A stretch of 64,000 bases of DNA from Epilithonimonas lactis (GTDB taxonomy: Bacteria > Bacteroidota > Bacteroidia > Flavobacteriales > Weeksellaceae). Location of the stretch: assembly GCF_900110605.1 (NCBI RefSeq), contig NZ_FOFI01000003.1:496001-560000 (forward strand). The letters run 5' to 3'. The notes under the pieces are model-generated. The model did no database searches and had not been told where the DNA came from. It was given only the letters and a program-made list of their open reading frames with translations. The position numbers were made by a program, and so were the translations under genes. Shown piece by piece: positions 24,842 through 33,735 of the stretch; within the stretch, counting starts at the first letter, position 1; each line of letters opens with the position of its first letter.

Positions 24842-25501
24842 TTAATAATTTTCCTGTAAATACCTTGCTAAAATTTGTTCCCCACTTTGAATAGAATTCA
24901 CTGCCCAGCGGATTTTCATTTGAAGCAATTTTTCTTCGGACAATTTGTAATCGATGTTGGATTTGAGGAGTTTTTGCTTGAGTTCGTACATACAAATGGC
25001 TGCCGCTACAGAAACGTTGAAACTTCTCGTGAATCCGAACATTGGGATTGCTAAAGTTTCATCAGCAAAATCCAGCAGTTCGTCCGTTGTACCTTCCCAT
25101 TCTGTTCCGAAGACCAAAGCCAATGGTTCATCAACTTTGTAATCCGGGAGCATTTTTGCGTTGTTCTCGGCAGAAACGGCGACAATCTTGTAACCTCGGT
25201 TTTTGATCAGTTTTAATGACTCTATCGTTCTGGGCATTTTCTCGACCTCGACCCACGTGTCTGCGCCTTTGGTGACTTTGAGGTTGGGTTCGAAGAAGTT
25301 TTCTTTTTCCATTGCCACAACTTTATGAAATCCGCAAGCTTCCACGCTTCTGACAATTGCAGCAGCGTTTCGGAATTGGTAAATATCTTCCATTACCGGC
25401 AAAACGAAATCTGAACTTTCTTGAGAGTAATGTTCAATCTTAGCGAGGCGCTCTGGTGTTAGAAAAGTTTGAAGATATTCGTAGGTGGAATTTGGGTTCA
25501 A
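24842..25501 (-). CDS. SpoU/TrmH-family RNA 2'-O-methyltransferase
   Basis: A knot-fold RNA methyltransferase of the SpoU family, probably acting on tRNA or rRNA. Motifs: RNAAAIVRSVEACGFHKVVAME (motif 1), ALVFGTEWEGTTDELLDFAD (motif 2) and IPMFGFTRSFNVSVAAAICMYE (motif 3, SAM-binding knot). The frame stays open to 25624, but that extra 41-residue part (GKLCGLCVQNLHFIKIK) looks like translated spacer DNA. I prefer the TTG at 25501, which starts just before STYEYLQTFLTPERL; this is an inference. The length is then 219 residues, the normal size. Confidence 0.88.
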   Translation of the reverse strand: MNPNSTYEYLQTFLTPERLAKIEHYSQESSDFVLPVMEDIYQFRNAAAIVRSVEACGFHKVVAMEKENFFEPNLKVTKGADTWVEVEKMPRTIESLKLIKNRGYKIVAVSAENNAKMLPDYKVDEPLALVFGTEWEGTTDELLDFADETLAIPMFGFTRSFNVSVAAAICMYELKQKLLKSNIDYKLSEEKLLQMKIRWAVNSIQSGEQILARYLQENY

Positions 25502-25689
25502 GGTTTTGGGTTTAAAGTTGGTGGGTGCAAATTTCGTGATTTTTATTTTTATAAAATGCAGATTTTGAACGCAAAGTCCGCAAAGTTTTCCTTGGACATT
25601 ATCGAAATATTTTAAGGTTGGCAAAGGCGCTGATGCTCAGCATAGAAGTAATTATTTCTCGCAGATTGGGCGGTTTTTGCAGATTCAGA

Positions 25690-25838
25690 GCCTGTTTAAA
25701 AATGATTAAAAAATAAAATTTTGAAAGCATTTTTCTTTTCCCCAACCCTAAAGGGTGAAAAAACGCCTTGAAAATTTCATCAAAATTACTCCCTTTAGGG
25801 TCGGGGAAATAATTTTGATGAAATTTAAACAGCCTCTC
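25690..25838. repeat. Repeat A, copy 2 (inverted to copy 1)
   Basis: Near-identical to the reverse complement of 7597-7740, sharing the blocks CCCCAACCCTAAAGGGTG, AAAACGCCTTGAAAATTTC and ACTCCCTTTAGGGTCGGGG. It starts CCTGTTTAAAAATG and ends AAATTTAAACAG, so the termini are also complementary. Confidence 0.9.
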
Positions 25839-25968
25839 AAAAAAAACAATTTTGTCATTCTTTATAAATCAAAACAATTTGGATTGACTTCTTTAATACT
25901 GAATTGGGCTTTCTGCGGAACGACAAACTTTATATTTTAATCTGCAAATACCAATTGGATAACTAAAT

Positions 25969-26083
25969 CCCTAGCCCTGATGGGAACGGCATCCTTTTTT
26001 GTTTTTCTGTGGCCCACGTTGTTTGGAATGACAAACGTTCTGAAAAACAAAAAAGATATAGTGGACAGCAGGATCAAGCTCCT
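25969..26083 (-). repeat. Repeat C, diverged copy
   Basis: It begins CCCTAGCCCTGATGGGAACGG and ends GATATAGTGGACAGCAGGAT then CAAGCTCCT. These match, with changes, the two ends of repeat C in reverse orientation. The middle differs from the other copies. Confidence 0.65.
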
Positions 26084-26140
26084 AAAAATTACTTCAAATG
26101 GGGAAAAACCTCTTCTGAGTTGGAAACTTCAAAAGAAAAA

Positions 26141-26170
26141 CCCCTTCAAAGTTTGAAACTCTGAAGAGGC
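26141..26170. repeat. Repeat D hairpin, copy 1
   Basis: CCCCTTCAAAGTTTGAAACT continuing to CTGAAGAGG is an imperfect palindrome. It is the same hairpin as at 41698-41731. Confidence 0.75.
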
Positions 26171-26178
26171 TGAGGAAC

Positions 26179-26209
26179 AAAAAAGCGGTAAAAAAAAATT
26201 ACCGCTTTC
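26179..26209 (-). terminator. Terminator of yidC
   Basis: Stem AAAGCGGTAA / TTACCGCTTT around an A-rich loop, with a short T run on the minus strand, 6 bp after the yidC stop. Confidence 0.8.
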
Positions 26210-26214
26210 TATAT

Positions 26215-27993
26215 TTATTTCTTTTTGTTTTGTTGCTGTGCCTGCTGTTGTTGTGCCTGCTCCATCATCTCTCTCATTCGCTTTTGGAACTTACCTTCTT
26301 TCTTCGGTTCCTTTTGCTTGTTGGCCTGAATCTGCGCGTGGATCTTTTTCTCATCCAAGATGAAATATTTGATGACCAAGATGATCACAATGTTGATCGC
26401 ATTGGATACGAAGTAGTACCAAGATAGACCAGAAGCTGAACTGTTCAGGAAGAATAGGAATGTGATCGGGAAGATGTACATCAACACTTTCATATTTGGC
26501 ATTCCTTCTTGCTGAGGCTGTTGGATGTTTCCGGAAGTCATCACGGTGTAGATCAAGATCACAACCGTACAAGCCAAAGCGAAAATACTCAAATGCTCAC
26601 CTAATAATGGCACTTTGAATCCGAATTTGATCACATCATCGTAAGCCGTCAAATCCGGTGCGAACCAGAAGCTCTTGCCTCGAAGGTCGATCATATTCGG
26701 GAAGAATCGGAAGAGTGCATAGAACAACGGGATCTGAACCAAGGCTGGCAAACAACCCGCCATCTGATTCACACCGGCTTTCCTGTAGACCGCCATCGTT
26801 TCCTGTTGTTTTTTCATTGGATCCGCGTCCTTGAATTTGGCATTCACCTCATCGATCTCTGGACGAATGACCTTCATCATTGCACTGAGTTTGTGCTGTT
26901 TGAACATGACCGGAGACAAGATCAACTTCACAATGATCGTCATCCAGAAAATGGCCCAACCTGCTGCAACGCCCCAAGATGAGATCAAATTGTACAACGG
27001 CATGAAGACATATCTGTTCAATGATCCGATGAATGACCAACCTAATGGCAAGATCTCGTCGAAGTTTTTGTCGAATGACTTCAGCAACTCCATATCCAAT
27101 GGCATGAAGTACCAAGTGAAGTCTTGATTCAATTCGTTTCCAGCCAAGTTGACCTGACCATTGTAATTGAATTTCTTCAAGAACTCACCTTCTTCGATGA
27201 TCTCTTGATTTCCTTTTGATTTTGTGAATCCGTTCTTAGCCTCGATTACGGCAGAGAAAAACTGTTGTTTCACACCGATCCAGTTAAGCGTTTCATCTGG
27301 CTCATTCATATCGGTACGAGCGTCGTAATCGTAGTCTTTATAATTGTTGAAAGAGTAGGCAAACTCTGTGTGAGTTTCCTCCTGCGATCTTCCTTTTTCT
27401 GCACCTTTTACTGTGTAATCCCAGATAAATTCAGCTTTGCCATCGTTTACCAATGTTGCCAAACCTTGTGTTTTTACTTGGAAGTCTACCGTATATTTTG
27501 CTTTAAGCGTGTAAACGAATTGAATTACAGCAGTTCCGATCTTCGAGGTCAAGGTAACGGAGTTTCCTGCAACAGTTGGCACAAAGACGAGATCCTTGGT
27601 ATTGAAAACCTTGTTGGTTTTGTCTTTGAACTGGAAGCCATAGCTTGCGTTGTTGTTGCTGAAAAGATAAAGTGGTTTTCCACCGAAAGCTTCATATTTA
27701 TTCAGTTTTACGGAGCTCAATTGTCCACCAATGCTAGAGAACTCAAGTGCTAGTTCGTCATTCTGAAGATTGACCTTCTGCACAGAAGCTGGCGTCACAG
27801 TTGCGGCATTCAGGTTGGTAGCAAGCGGTTTTGCTTTGGTCGTCTGCTCTGTTTTTTTGGCATCAATGGCCAGTTGTTCCTGCTCGGCTTTCGCGTTTCG
27901 GTTTTGGAAATAAAACATAAAACCGATAAGAATCATAGAAAAAATACCGAAGCTGATCAGCTGGCTTTTATCTAATCCGTTGTTTTGCTGCAT
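26215..27993 (-). CDS. yidC: Membrane protein insertase YidC
   Basis: Inserts and folds inner-membrane proteins, alone or with SecYEG. It is 592 residues long. There is an N-terminal membrane anchor at about residues 11-27 (LISFGIFSMILIGFMFYF), a large periplasmic beta-sandwich domain (about 60-330), and the conserved five-helix core beginning LYNLISSWGVAAGWAIFWMT and including VMFKQHKLSAMMKVIRPEI and GCLPALVQIPLFYALFR. The C-terminal tail is basic and glutamine-rich (MEQAQQQQAQQQNKKK), as in Bacteroidota YidC, where it contacts ribosomes. pyrG lies upstream on the same strand, but another gene in the opposite direction separates them. Confidence 0.97.
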   Translation of the reverse strand: MQQNNGLDKSQLISFGIFSMILIGFMFYFQNRNAKAEQEQLAIDAKKTEQTTKAKPLATNLNAATVTPASVQKVNLQNDELALEFSSIGGQLSSVKLNKYEAFGGKPLYLFSNNNASYGFQFKDKTNKVFNTKDLVFVPTVAGNSVTLTSKIGTAVIQFVYTLKAKYTVDFQVKTQGLATLVNDGKAEFIWDYTVKGAEKGRSQEETHTEFAYSFNNYKDYDYDARTDMNEPDETLNWIGVKQQFFSAVIEAKNGFTKSKGNQEIIEEGEFLKKFNYNGQVNLAGNELNQDFTWYFMPLDMELLKSFDKNFDEILPLGWSFIGSLNRYVFMPLYNLISSWGVAAGWAIFWMTIIVKLILSPVMFKQHKLSAMMKVIRPEIDEVNAKFKDADPMKKQQETMAVYRKAGVNQMAGCLPALVQIPLFYALFRFFPNMIDLRGKSFWFAPDLTAYDDVIKFGFKVPLLGEHLSIFALACTVVILIYTVMTSGNIQQPQQEGMPNMKVLMYIFPITFLFFLNSSASGLSWYYFVSNAINIVIILVIKYFILDEKKIHAQIQANKQKEPKKEGKFQKRMREMMEQAQQQQAQQQNKKK

Positions 27994-28037
27994 TATAGAA
28001 TATAATTTAAAGTTTAAGATTTGAAATTTGACTTGAC

Positions 28038-28064
28038 CCTTCGACTCCGCTCAGGATGACAATT
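28038..28064. repeat. Repeat E, partial copy upstream of yidC
   Basis: CCCTTCGACTCCGCTCAGGA followed by TGACAATTC is the left end of repeat E. Its nearest relative is the piece inside rsmE at 23868. The right end is not seen here. Confidence 0.75.
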
Positions 28065-28246
28065 CATTAATTCAAAATCTACATCATTTTGGTCTGCAAA
28101 AATAGGATTTATTTTTCAGATTCTGTTATAAAGACGATTAAGGAAAGGAATTACTTTTTAGAAATTAAAAGTGGAAAATATTTCCCAGAAGATTTCAAGC
28201 ATTCTCATTTGATATTTTACTAATTTAGTAATCAAAACACAACTGA

Positions 28247-29701
28247 ATGAAAAAAAACAACCTGCTAAATAAGGTGGCCGAATTTTTCACATCGCCGTCA
28301 TCAAAAAAAACCTCCAGCAAGAAGATTACTGGATTCCAATTAGCAAAATCATTAGTCATTCTAATGTTCATTTTCAATTGTTTTTCTTTCTCCAACGCAC
28401 AATCGAAGCCGTTTTCTGCTTATGAAAAAACCCTGGATACAATCGTTAAAAAATATGATCCCAAACATCCCAATTATAAATTCCTCAAACTTTTTGTTGA
28501 TAACTTCAAAAATGCCAAAAAAACCGATGCCGAAAATCTTACAAAAATTGTGACTGGGATTGGATTTTATTTGGATTATGACAATACAGATCTGGACATC
28601 TATCCTGCCATCTTCAGTCATAGAAATGGGAAAGTAGATATCTCCGGACTCCGCTCTCCCACTACAAAAAAACCGAGCGAAGAAATGAAAGAATATGCTA
28701 ACATTTATCTAAATAATTGGAAAGAAATTGGACAAACAAAAACTTTCAAATGGTTGATCACGCATGTTCCCGCTGCAAATAGTTTGCTGACGGAAATGAC
28801 CTACGAACACAAGGTCAATAGCTATGATGATGTTTCCTTCATCCGTGGCGACAACGATTGGATGTATGCCGTCAGCTTCGGGAATTATGGAATTGGAATG
28901 TACGCTTTCAAACTAAGTATGGCAGATGAAGAAATATCTGGATCTGCAGTGATTGAAAAAATCAAGGAAGAAAAAGATGCAGAATTTCGGATCTTCTTAG
29001 ACGAATATCCATTTGCCCATTATTCAAATAGCGTGGATATCTTGGTCAATCATCTTCGCGAGCGCAGTTCGTTGAGTAAAGATCAATCATTTTTGAGAAA
29101 TACAGAAAGCATAAAGAAAGAATTAGATCGAGAAAAACTGGCAAATTACGCTCCAATGCTTAATTATCTTTTAGAATATAAATTCCCATCTGAAATGTTG
29201 GTTGATGGTAATGTAAATATAGATAAATACGGTCTAAAACATTTCTCCGCTCACACTTTGGGCGACTACTATTTTTCCCAGAAAAACTACAGCAATGCCA
29301 TTGATCTTTACAAAAAATCAGTGTTGAATTTTCCGCCTGATAATGACGATGATGAGATCCGAAGTGATACCAATAATGCGCTTCTTTCGATTGCCAAAGC
29401 CTATCATCATCAAAACAAACGCAATGAATCTTATGCTTCATTCCTAGGTATTCTTTTTTCTGAAAATGAACTGACTCGGGTTCAAAGTCAAATATTAACT
29501 CAATACCTGACGGACAGTAAGGAAGATAAAAAACTTTTCAAAGCTGATCTGGAAAAAGCGATAATGAGTATCAAAAAGATGAAGGGAAACTATTATTCTT
29601 TCAACTTTAGAAAATCAGAAAGTTTCTTCTACACTGAGAGATCTGTTGAAAACAAGAACGATGAAATTAAAAAAAGTAATTTTTACAGATCGTTGAATTA
29701 A
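28247..29701 (+). CDS. Exported TPR-containing protein, unknown
   Basis: A 484-residue protein. A basic, serine/lysine-rich leader of about 32 residues precedes a hydrophobic export segment (LVILMFIFNCFSFSNAQ, about residues 36-52). The leader is long, and an alternative start inside it is possible. The C-terminal third has tetratricopeptide-like helices (HTLGDYYFSQKNYSNAIDLYKKSV, SIAKAYHHQNKRNESYASFL). The middle carries a GIGFYLDYDNTDLDIYP segment I cannot assign. It lies on the plus strand between minus-strand yidC and pyrG and ends in a strong terminator. Confidence 0.72.
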   Translation: MKKNNLLNKVAEFFTSPSSKKTSSKKITGFQLAKSLVILMFIFNCFSFSNAQSKPFSAYEKTLDTIVKKYDPKHPNYKFLKLFVDNFKNAKKTDAENLTKIVTGIGFYLDYDNTDLDIYPAIFSHRNGKVDISGLRSPTTKKPSEEMKEYANIYLNNWKEIGQTKTFKWLITHVPAANSLLTEMTYEHKVNSYDDVSFIRGDNDWMYAVSFGNYGIGMYAFKLSMADEEISGSAVIEKIKEEKDAEFRIFLDEYPFAHYSNSVDILVNHLRERSSLSKDQSFLRNTESIKKELDREKLANYAPMLNYLLEYKFPSEMLVDGNVNIDKYGLKHFSAHTLGDYYFSQKNYSNAIDLYKKSVLNFPPDNDDDEIRSDTNNALLSIAKAYHHQNKRNESYASFLGILFSENELTRVQSQILTQYLTDSKEDKKLFKADLEKAIMSIKKMKGNYYSFNFRKSESFFYTERSVENKNDEIKKSNFYRSLN

Positions 29702-29721
29702 CATTAATATTAAAACAAAAA

Positions 29722-29757
29722 AAACAGCTGTGAAAATCAATTCACAGCTGTTTTTTT
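29722..29757. terminator. Strong bidirectional terminator
   Basis: A perfect 12-bp stem AACAGCTGTGAA / TTCACAGCTGTT with A and T tracts on both sides, between the convergent TPR gene and pyrG. Confidence 0.92.
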
Positions 29758-29771
29758 AATTTAAGTAAGTT

Positions 29772-31382
29772 TTATTTTCCTTTGACCGCAGCGCTGATAA
29801 ACGCTTTGAATAATGGATGCGGCGTTGCCACCGTACTTTTATATTCTGGGTGATATTGAACACCAACGTAGAAAGGATGATCTTTCAATTCCAAGGTTTC
29901 CACCAATTCTGTTTCTGGATTGAATCCTGTTGGTACCAAACCTTTTTCCTCGAAATCTTTTTTGTAATCACTGTTGAACTCGTATCTGTGGCGGTGACGT
30001 TCTGAGATGGTTTTTGCACCGTAGACCTCTGCTAATTTGGAACCAGCTTTCAATGCACATTTCCAAGCACCAAGACGCATCGTTCCGCCTTTGTCCACTA
30101 CGTTTTTCTGTTCTTCCATCAAAGAGATCACTGGATCTGGCGTAGACGTATCGAATTCCATACTGTTGGCTTTGCTCAGTTGCAAAACGTTTCTAGCAAA
30201 CTCGATCGTCATGATCTGCATTCCAAGACAAATTCCCAACAATGGTACTTTGTTCTCCCTTGCATATTTGGCCGCCTGGATCTTACCTTCGATCCCGCGA
30301 TCTCCAAAACCAGGTGCGACCAAAATCCCGTCTACATCTTTGAGTAATTTTTCAGCACCTTCTGCCTCGATGTCACCACTGTAAACCCATCTTACCTTCA
30401 CTTCGGTCTCCATATCGGAACCTGCGTGGATAAATGCTTCTGCAATCGATTTGTAAGAATCCTGAAGAGAAACATATTTACCGACCAAGGCAATCTCGAC
30501 AGTTTTCTTTGGATTTTTATATTTCTTAAGGAAAGTTTTCCAATCCTTTAAGTTTGCATCTTTTCCTACCGGAAGATTGAGTTCATTCAACACAACCTCG
30601 TCGAAATTTTGTTTTTGTAGGTATAATGGCACTTCGTAGATCGTATCCATATCGATACATTCGATGACGTTTCCTAAACCTACGTTACAGAATTGCGCCA
30701 GTTTCGCCTTTTGCTCTTTTGGAATCGTGTGTTCTGTTCTGCAAACCAAAACATCTGCCTGGATCCCGCTTTCCATCAATTGACGAACGGAATGTTGGGA
30801 AGGTTTTGTTTTCAGTTCTCCACTTGAAGCTAAATATGGCAACAAGGTCAAATGGATCACCATTGAATTGTTTTTGCCCAATTCCCATTGCAATTGACGA
30901 ACACTTTCGATATAAGGAAGCGACTCGATATCACCAACCGTTCCACCAATCTCTGTGATGATGATGTCATAATCCTTTTTGGAAAGCATCTTGATCCTGC
31001 GTTTGATCTCGTTGGTAATATGTGGAATGACCTGAACGGTTTTCCCTAGGAAATCACCTTTACGTTCCTTTTCGATAACGGTTTGGTAGATCTTACCTGT
31101 GGTAACGTTGTTGTTTTGGGAAGTTGGACTGTCTAGGAATCTCTCGTAATGTCCAAGGTCAAGGTCTGTTTCTGCACCATCTTCGGTCACATAACATTCG
31201 CCGTGTTCGTAAGGATTGAGGGTTCCCGGATCGATATTGATATAAGGGTCAAGTTTTTGGATAGTCACTTTAAAACCTCTCGATTTTAATAGAAGTCCCA
31301 AAGAAGCGGAGACTATTCCTTTACCCAGTGACGATGTCACACCTCCTGTCACAAAGATGTATTTCGTTTCTTTTTTACTCAT
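29772..31382 (-). CDS. pyrG: CTP synthase
   Basis: Makes CTP from UTP, ATP and glutamine. I use the ATG at 31382, giving MSKKETKYIFVTGGVTSSLG (536 residues). An ATG six codons further up adds an unneeded MHKPNL. The amidoligase domain carries the SSLGKG P-loop near residue 18, DPYINIDPGTLNPYEHGE and EIGGTVGDIESLP. The class I glutaminase domain has the nucleophile C385 in GICLGMQ and the closing His-Glu in YHPEYKS. Full length and intact. Confidence 0.97.
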   Translation of the reverse strand: MSKKETKYIFVTGGVTSSLGKGIVSASLGLLLKSRGFKVTIQKLDPYINIDPGTLNPYEHGECYVTEDGAETDLDLGHYERFLDSPTSQNNNVTTGKIYQTVIEKERKGDFLGKTVQVIPHITNEIKRRIKMLSKKDYDIIITEIGGTVGDIESLPYIESVRQLQWELGKNNSMVIHLTLLPYLASSGELKTKPSQHSVRQLMESGIQADVLVCRTEHTIPKEQKAKLAQFCNVGLGNVIECIDMDTIYEVPLYLQKQNFDEVVLNELNLPVGKDANLKDWKTFLKKYKNPKKTVEIALVGKYVSLQDSYKSIAEAFIHAGSDMETEVKVRWVYSGDIEAEGAEKLLKDVDGILVAPGFGDRGIEGKIQAAKYARENKVPLLGICLGMQIMTIEFARNVLQLSKANSMEFDTSTPDPVISLMEEQKNVVDKGGTMRLGAWKCALKAGSKLAEVYGAKTISERHRHRYEFNSDYKKDFEEKGLVPTGFNPETELVETLELKDHPFYVGVQYHPEYKSTVATPHPLFKAFISAAVKGK

Positions 31383-31445
31383 TAGATTAGGTTTGTGCAA
31401 AGTTAAAGCATCTGGAGTTAACCTGCAATTCTCAGCGGAAAAATA

Positions 31446-31478
31446 AAAAGAGCGGATAGAAATCTACCCGCTCTTTTC
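31446..31478 (-). terminator. Terminator of the GEVED/T9SS gene
   Basis: Stem AAAAGAGCGG / CCCGCTCTTTT around an 11-nt loop, 27 bp after the stop of the gene to its right and upstream of the pyrG start. Confidence 0.85.
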
Positions 31479-31504
31479 GATTAAAATTATAAAAACACAA
31501 ATGA

Positions 31505-33502
31505 TTATTCTTTGATGAATTTGAAGGACTTCACCAAACCATCCACGTTGGCTCTGATGATGTAAGTTCCTTTGGTCAAATTAGATAATTCGATCTTGCT
31601 GTCTGACAAATTCTCTACGGATCTCACCTTTTGTCCAGCAACATTGTAAACCTCAACTTTCGAAATATCTTTTGCGCCGTTGAAATTAAGAACATTCTTC
31701 ACCGGATTTGGATAGATGGAAACTCTGTTTTTGCTGATATCAGAAGTTGCCAAAGATTCTTTCACATCTAGCATATAATCTTCTGACTGTCCGTACAATG
31801 CTGTTTCATTATTACAAGAATCGGTAGAAGAAACATCCCAGTTGAGGACCACTCTCATTCTAGTTTTACCAGTAAGAGCCACAGCTGGCACAGCGATATC
31901 GCCTGTGATTTGAGCGCCATCTTCTCCGTCAGACGTCATTGCACCCACTTCATAAACTTCACCTGCATCTGTGAAAGTTCCATTTTGATTCCAGTCGATG
32001 AAAACAGAAGCATAGTCATAACCAAAATTGGTATTGGCCTCTAGAACAAACGGATACTGGCTACCTTGGTAAACCTCGCCCACTTTGTCTAGGAAATATT
32101 CGTTTGCGCTGGCAGAATAAGGGTCAGAACTATTATCGATTCCTGCAAACTGAACTTTTGTGATAGAATCAACACCCCACTGTGGTGAAGCTGAACAGTA
32201 CAAATCTTTTACAGTCACCTGGAAAGAACATACATAGACTACTTTCCCATCTGCATCTACCAGATTATGAACAACATTGGTCGTTCCAATCGGGAATTGT
32301 GCACCTGATTCGAATCCTGAGACCAAAACCGTTGTCAAACCTGCCGAAGGAGATGAGCCACAGACAATTGGCAAAGTATAATTCACAACCGCAGAAGTCT
32401 GAGTCACGTTGGCAATAGTTACTTCTGTATTCTCTGGGCAAGTGATTGCACAATCATTGGTTCCAAGCAATAAATTATTTAAATTAACAATCCAGCCGCC
32501 AGCAAAGAAAGGTGGAATCGTATTATCAAATCCACAAACGAAATTACCGTTCGGAGAGATATTCATCCCTGTTCCCAATTTACCATCTAATGTGGTGATA
32601 GTTACGCCATTTCTAATTAGAACGTCTTTAAGGAAAATAGGACCAGAACCTAATGAAGGATGGTAGATGATAACCTCTCTGTTACCTGCATCGCCTGCAT
32701 ATCCCAATGCAATCCCATTCTCTGAAACAGAAGTGAAAACCGCTCTGTTAAATCCAGCTGGTGGACTGAAAGATTTGTAAATCCCAGTCATAATATCATA
32801 GATGAAAGGCTTTGTACCTTTGTAACCTACAATCAAACCTGCATTGTTGATATCTGCAGCCTCACCATTTTCAAGTGTTCCCATATCGATGTAATGAATC
32901 GTTCCATTGGGCTCGAAATAAGCAGGAAGCCACAAAGTCCCCGTGGTAACAAGGTCTTCTCTGTCCGCAAAACCAGCGACGATTCCGCTGTTGTTTACCG
33001 CTTCTCCTCTACCATTGACGTAAGTATTATCACCGGAAAGTTTGGTAAGCGTATTGGTTTCTGTATCGTAGATGAAAGGCCAGCTTGTAAATCCTGATGC
33101 TCCAATCTGTCCGGTCACATACTTGCTGTTCTGTGAGATGTCGTTGGCGTTAGAAAATGAACTGCTGCTAGGCGTTTCTCCTGCGAAATAATCGATGTTG
33201 TACCAAGTTCCATTTTTTCTGTAAGCGGACATCGCAATACTTTCTTCTTCAGAAATGACGATTGCAGTTGCTCCAGCAATATCACCTGCATTGTTCATAC
33301 GGTTGGTAGCCTGCCCACCTTCTGTAGGTGTGGTTTCATTGGTCGTATAATTGTAATATGCACCAGAATGGATGGCGTTTCCGCTGTCGTTGACATCATA
33401 AAAACGAGCACCCATCTCGTCTATTAATCTGAATTCCATTTGTTGTGCCTTCAAACCTGTCATCGCAGTGATAGCAAGTAAAAGTAGATAGACTTTTTTC
33501 AT
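31505..33502 (-). CDS. Secreted T9SS type A protein with GEVED domain
   Basis: A 665-residue exported protein with signal peptide MKKVYLLLLAITAMTGLKA, cut before QQMEF. Residues of about 20-330 contain repeated VNNSGIVAGF / NDISQNSKYVTG / INNAGLIVGYKG units like the extracellular HAF-type repeats, probably a beta-propeller. A PKD/HYR-like linker with two cysteine pairs follows. A GEVED domain lies at about 480-580 (YASVFIDWNQNGTFTDAGEVYEVG). The C-terminal T9SS type A sorting domain (about 590-665) runs from VSIYPNPVKNVLNF to LVKSFKFIKE. It is likely a surface protein; the ligand is unknown. Confidence 0.88.
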   Translation of the reverse strand: MKKVYLLLLAITAMTGLKAQQMEFRLIDEMGARFYDVNDSGNAIHSGAYYNYTTNETTPTEGGQATNRMNNAGDIAGATAIVISEEESIAMSAYRKNGTWYNIDYFAGETPSSSSFSNANDISQNSKYVTGQIGASGFTSWPFIYDTETNTLTKLSGDNTYVNGRGEAVNNSGIVAGFADREDLVTTGTLWLPAYFEPNGTIHYIDMGTLENGEAADINNAGLIVGYKGTKPFIYDIMTGIYKSFSPPAGFNRAVFTSVSENGIALGYAGDAGNREVIIYHPSLGSGPIFLKDVLIRNGVTITTLDGKLGTGMNISPNGNFVCGFDNTIPPFFAGGWIVNLNNLLLGTNDCAITCPENTEVTIANVTQTSAVVNYTLPIVCGSSPSAGLTTVLVSGFESGAQFPIGTTNVVHNLVDADGKVVYVCSFQVTVKDLYCSASPQWGVDSITKVQFAGIDNSSDPYSASANEYFLDKVGEVYQGSQYPFVLEANTNFGYDYASVFIDWNQNGTFTDAGEVYEVGAMTSDGEDGAQITGDIAVPAVALTGKTRMRVVLNWDVSSTDSCNNETALYGQSEDYMLDVKESLATSDISKNRVSIYPNPVKNVLNFNGAKDISKVEVYNVAGQKVRSVENLSDSKIELSNLTKGTYIIRANVDGLVKSFKFIKE

Positions 33503-33735
33503 AATTATTCTTAAATATTAAAATGTGAAATTTTCATTAAACTTATTTGTACAATTTTAAGTCTTAATCATCCCAAATCCTAAATTTTATCTTTTCGAAT
33601 TCGTGAATTTAGAAAGTATCAATTATTTAAAATATTAATAATCAAATCATTAAAAACAAAGCTTTATTGATTCTATATTATCAATGAAATCGTAAAAATC
33701 GTGTATTTCACAAATAAAAAAGCTATTTTTGTGCT

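Larger units (their letters stand above)
25502..26214. other. Repeat-rich gene-free region
   Basis: About 700 bp without a supported gene between the SpoU start and the yidC stop. It holds repeat A copy 2 (25690-25838), a degenerate piece with GTCATTC and GGAACGACAAAC words (25853-25930), a degenerate repeat C (25969-26083), repeat D (26141-26170) and the yidC terminator. A 61-codon open frame at 25755 is translated repeat A and is not credible. Confidence 0.75.

Noticed and set aside
25755-25940. A 61-codon plus-strand frame beginning MKKRLENF
   Set aside because: It is a translation of repeat A and the degenerate palindrome after it; no independent coding signal.
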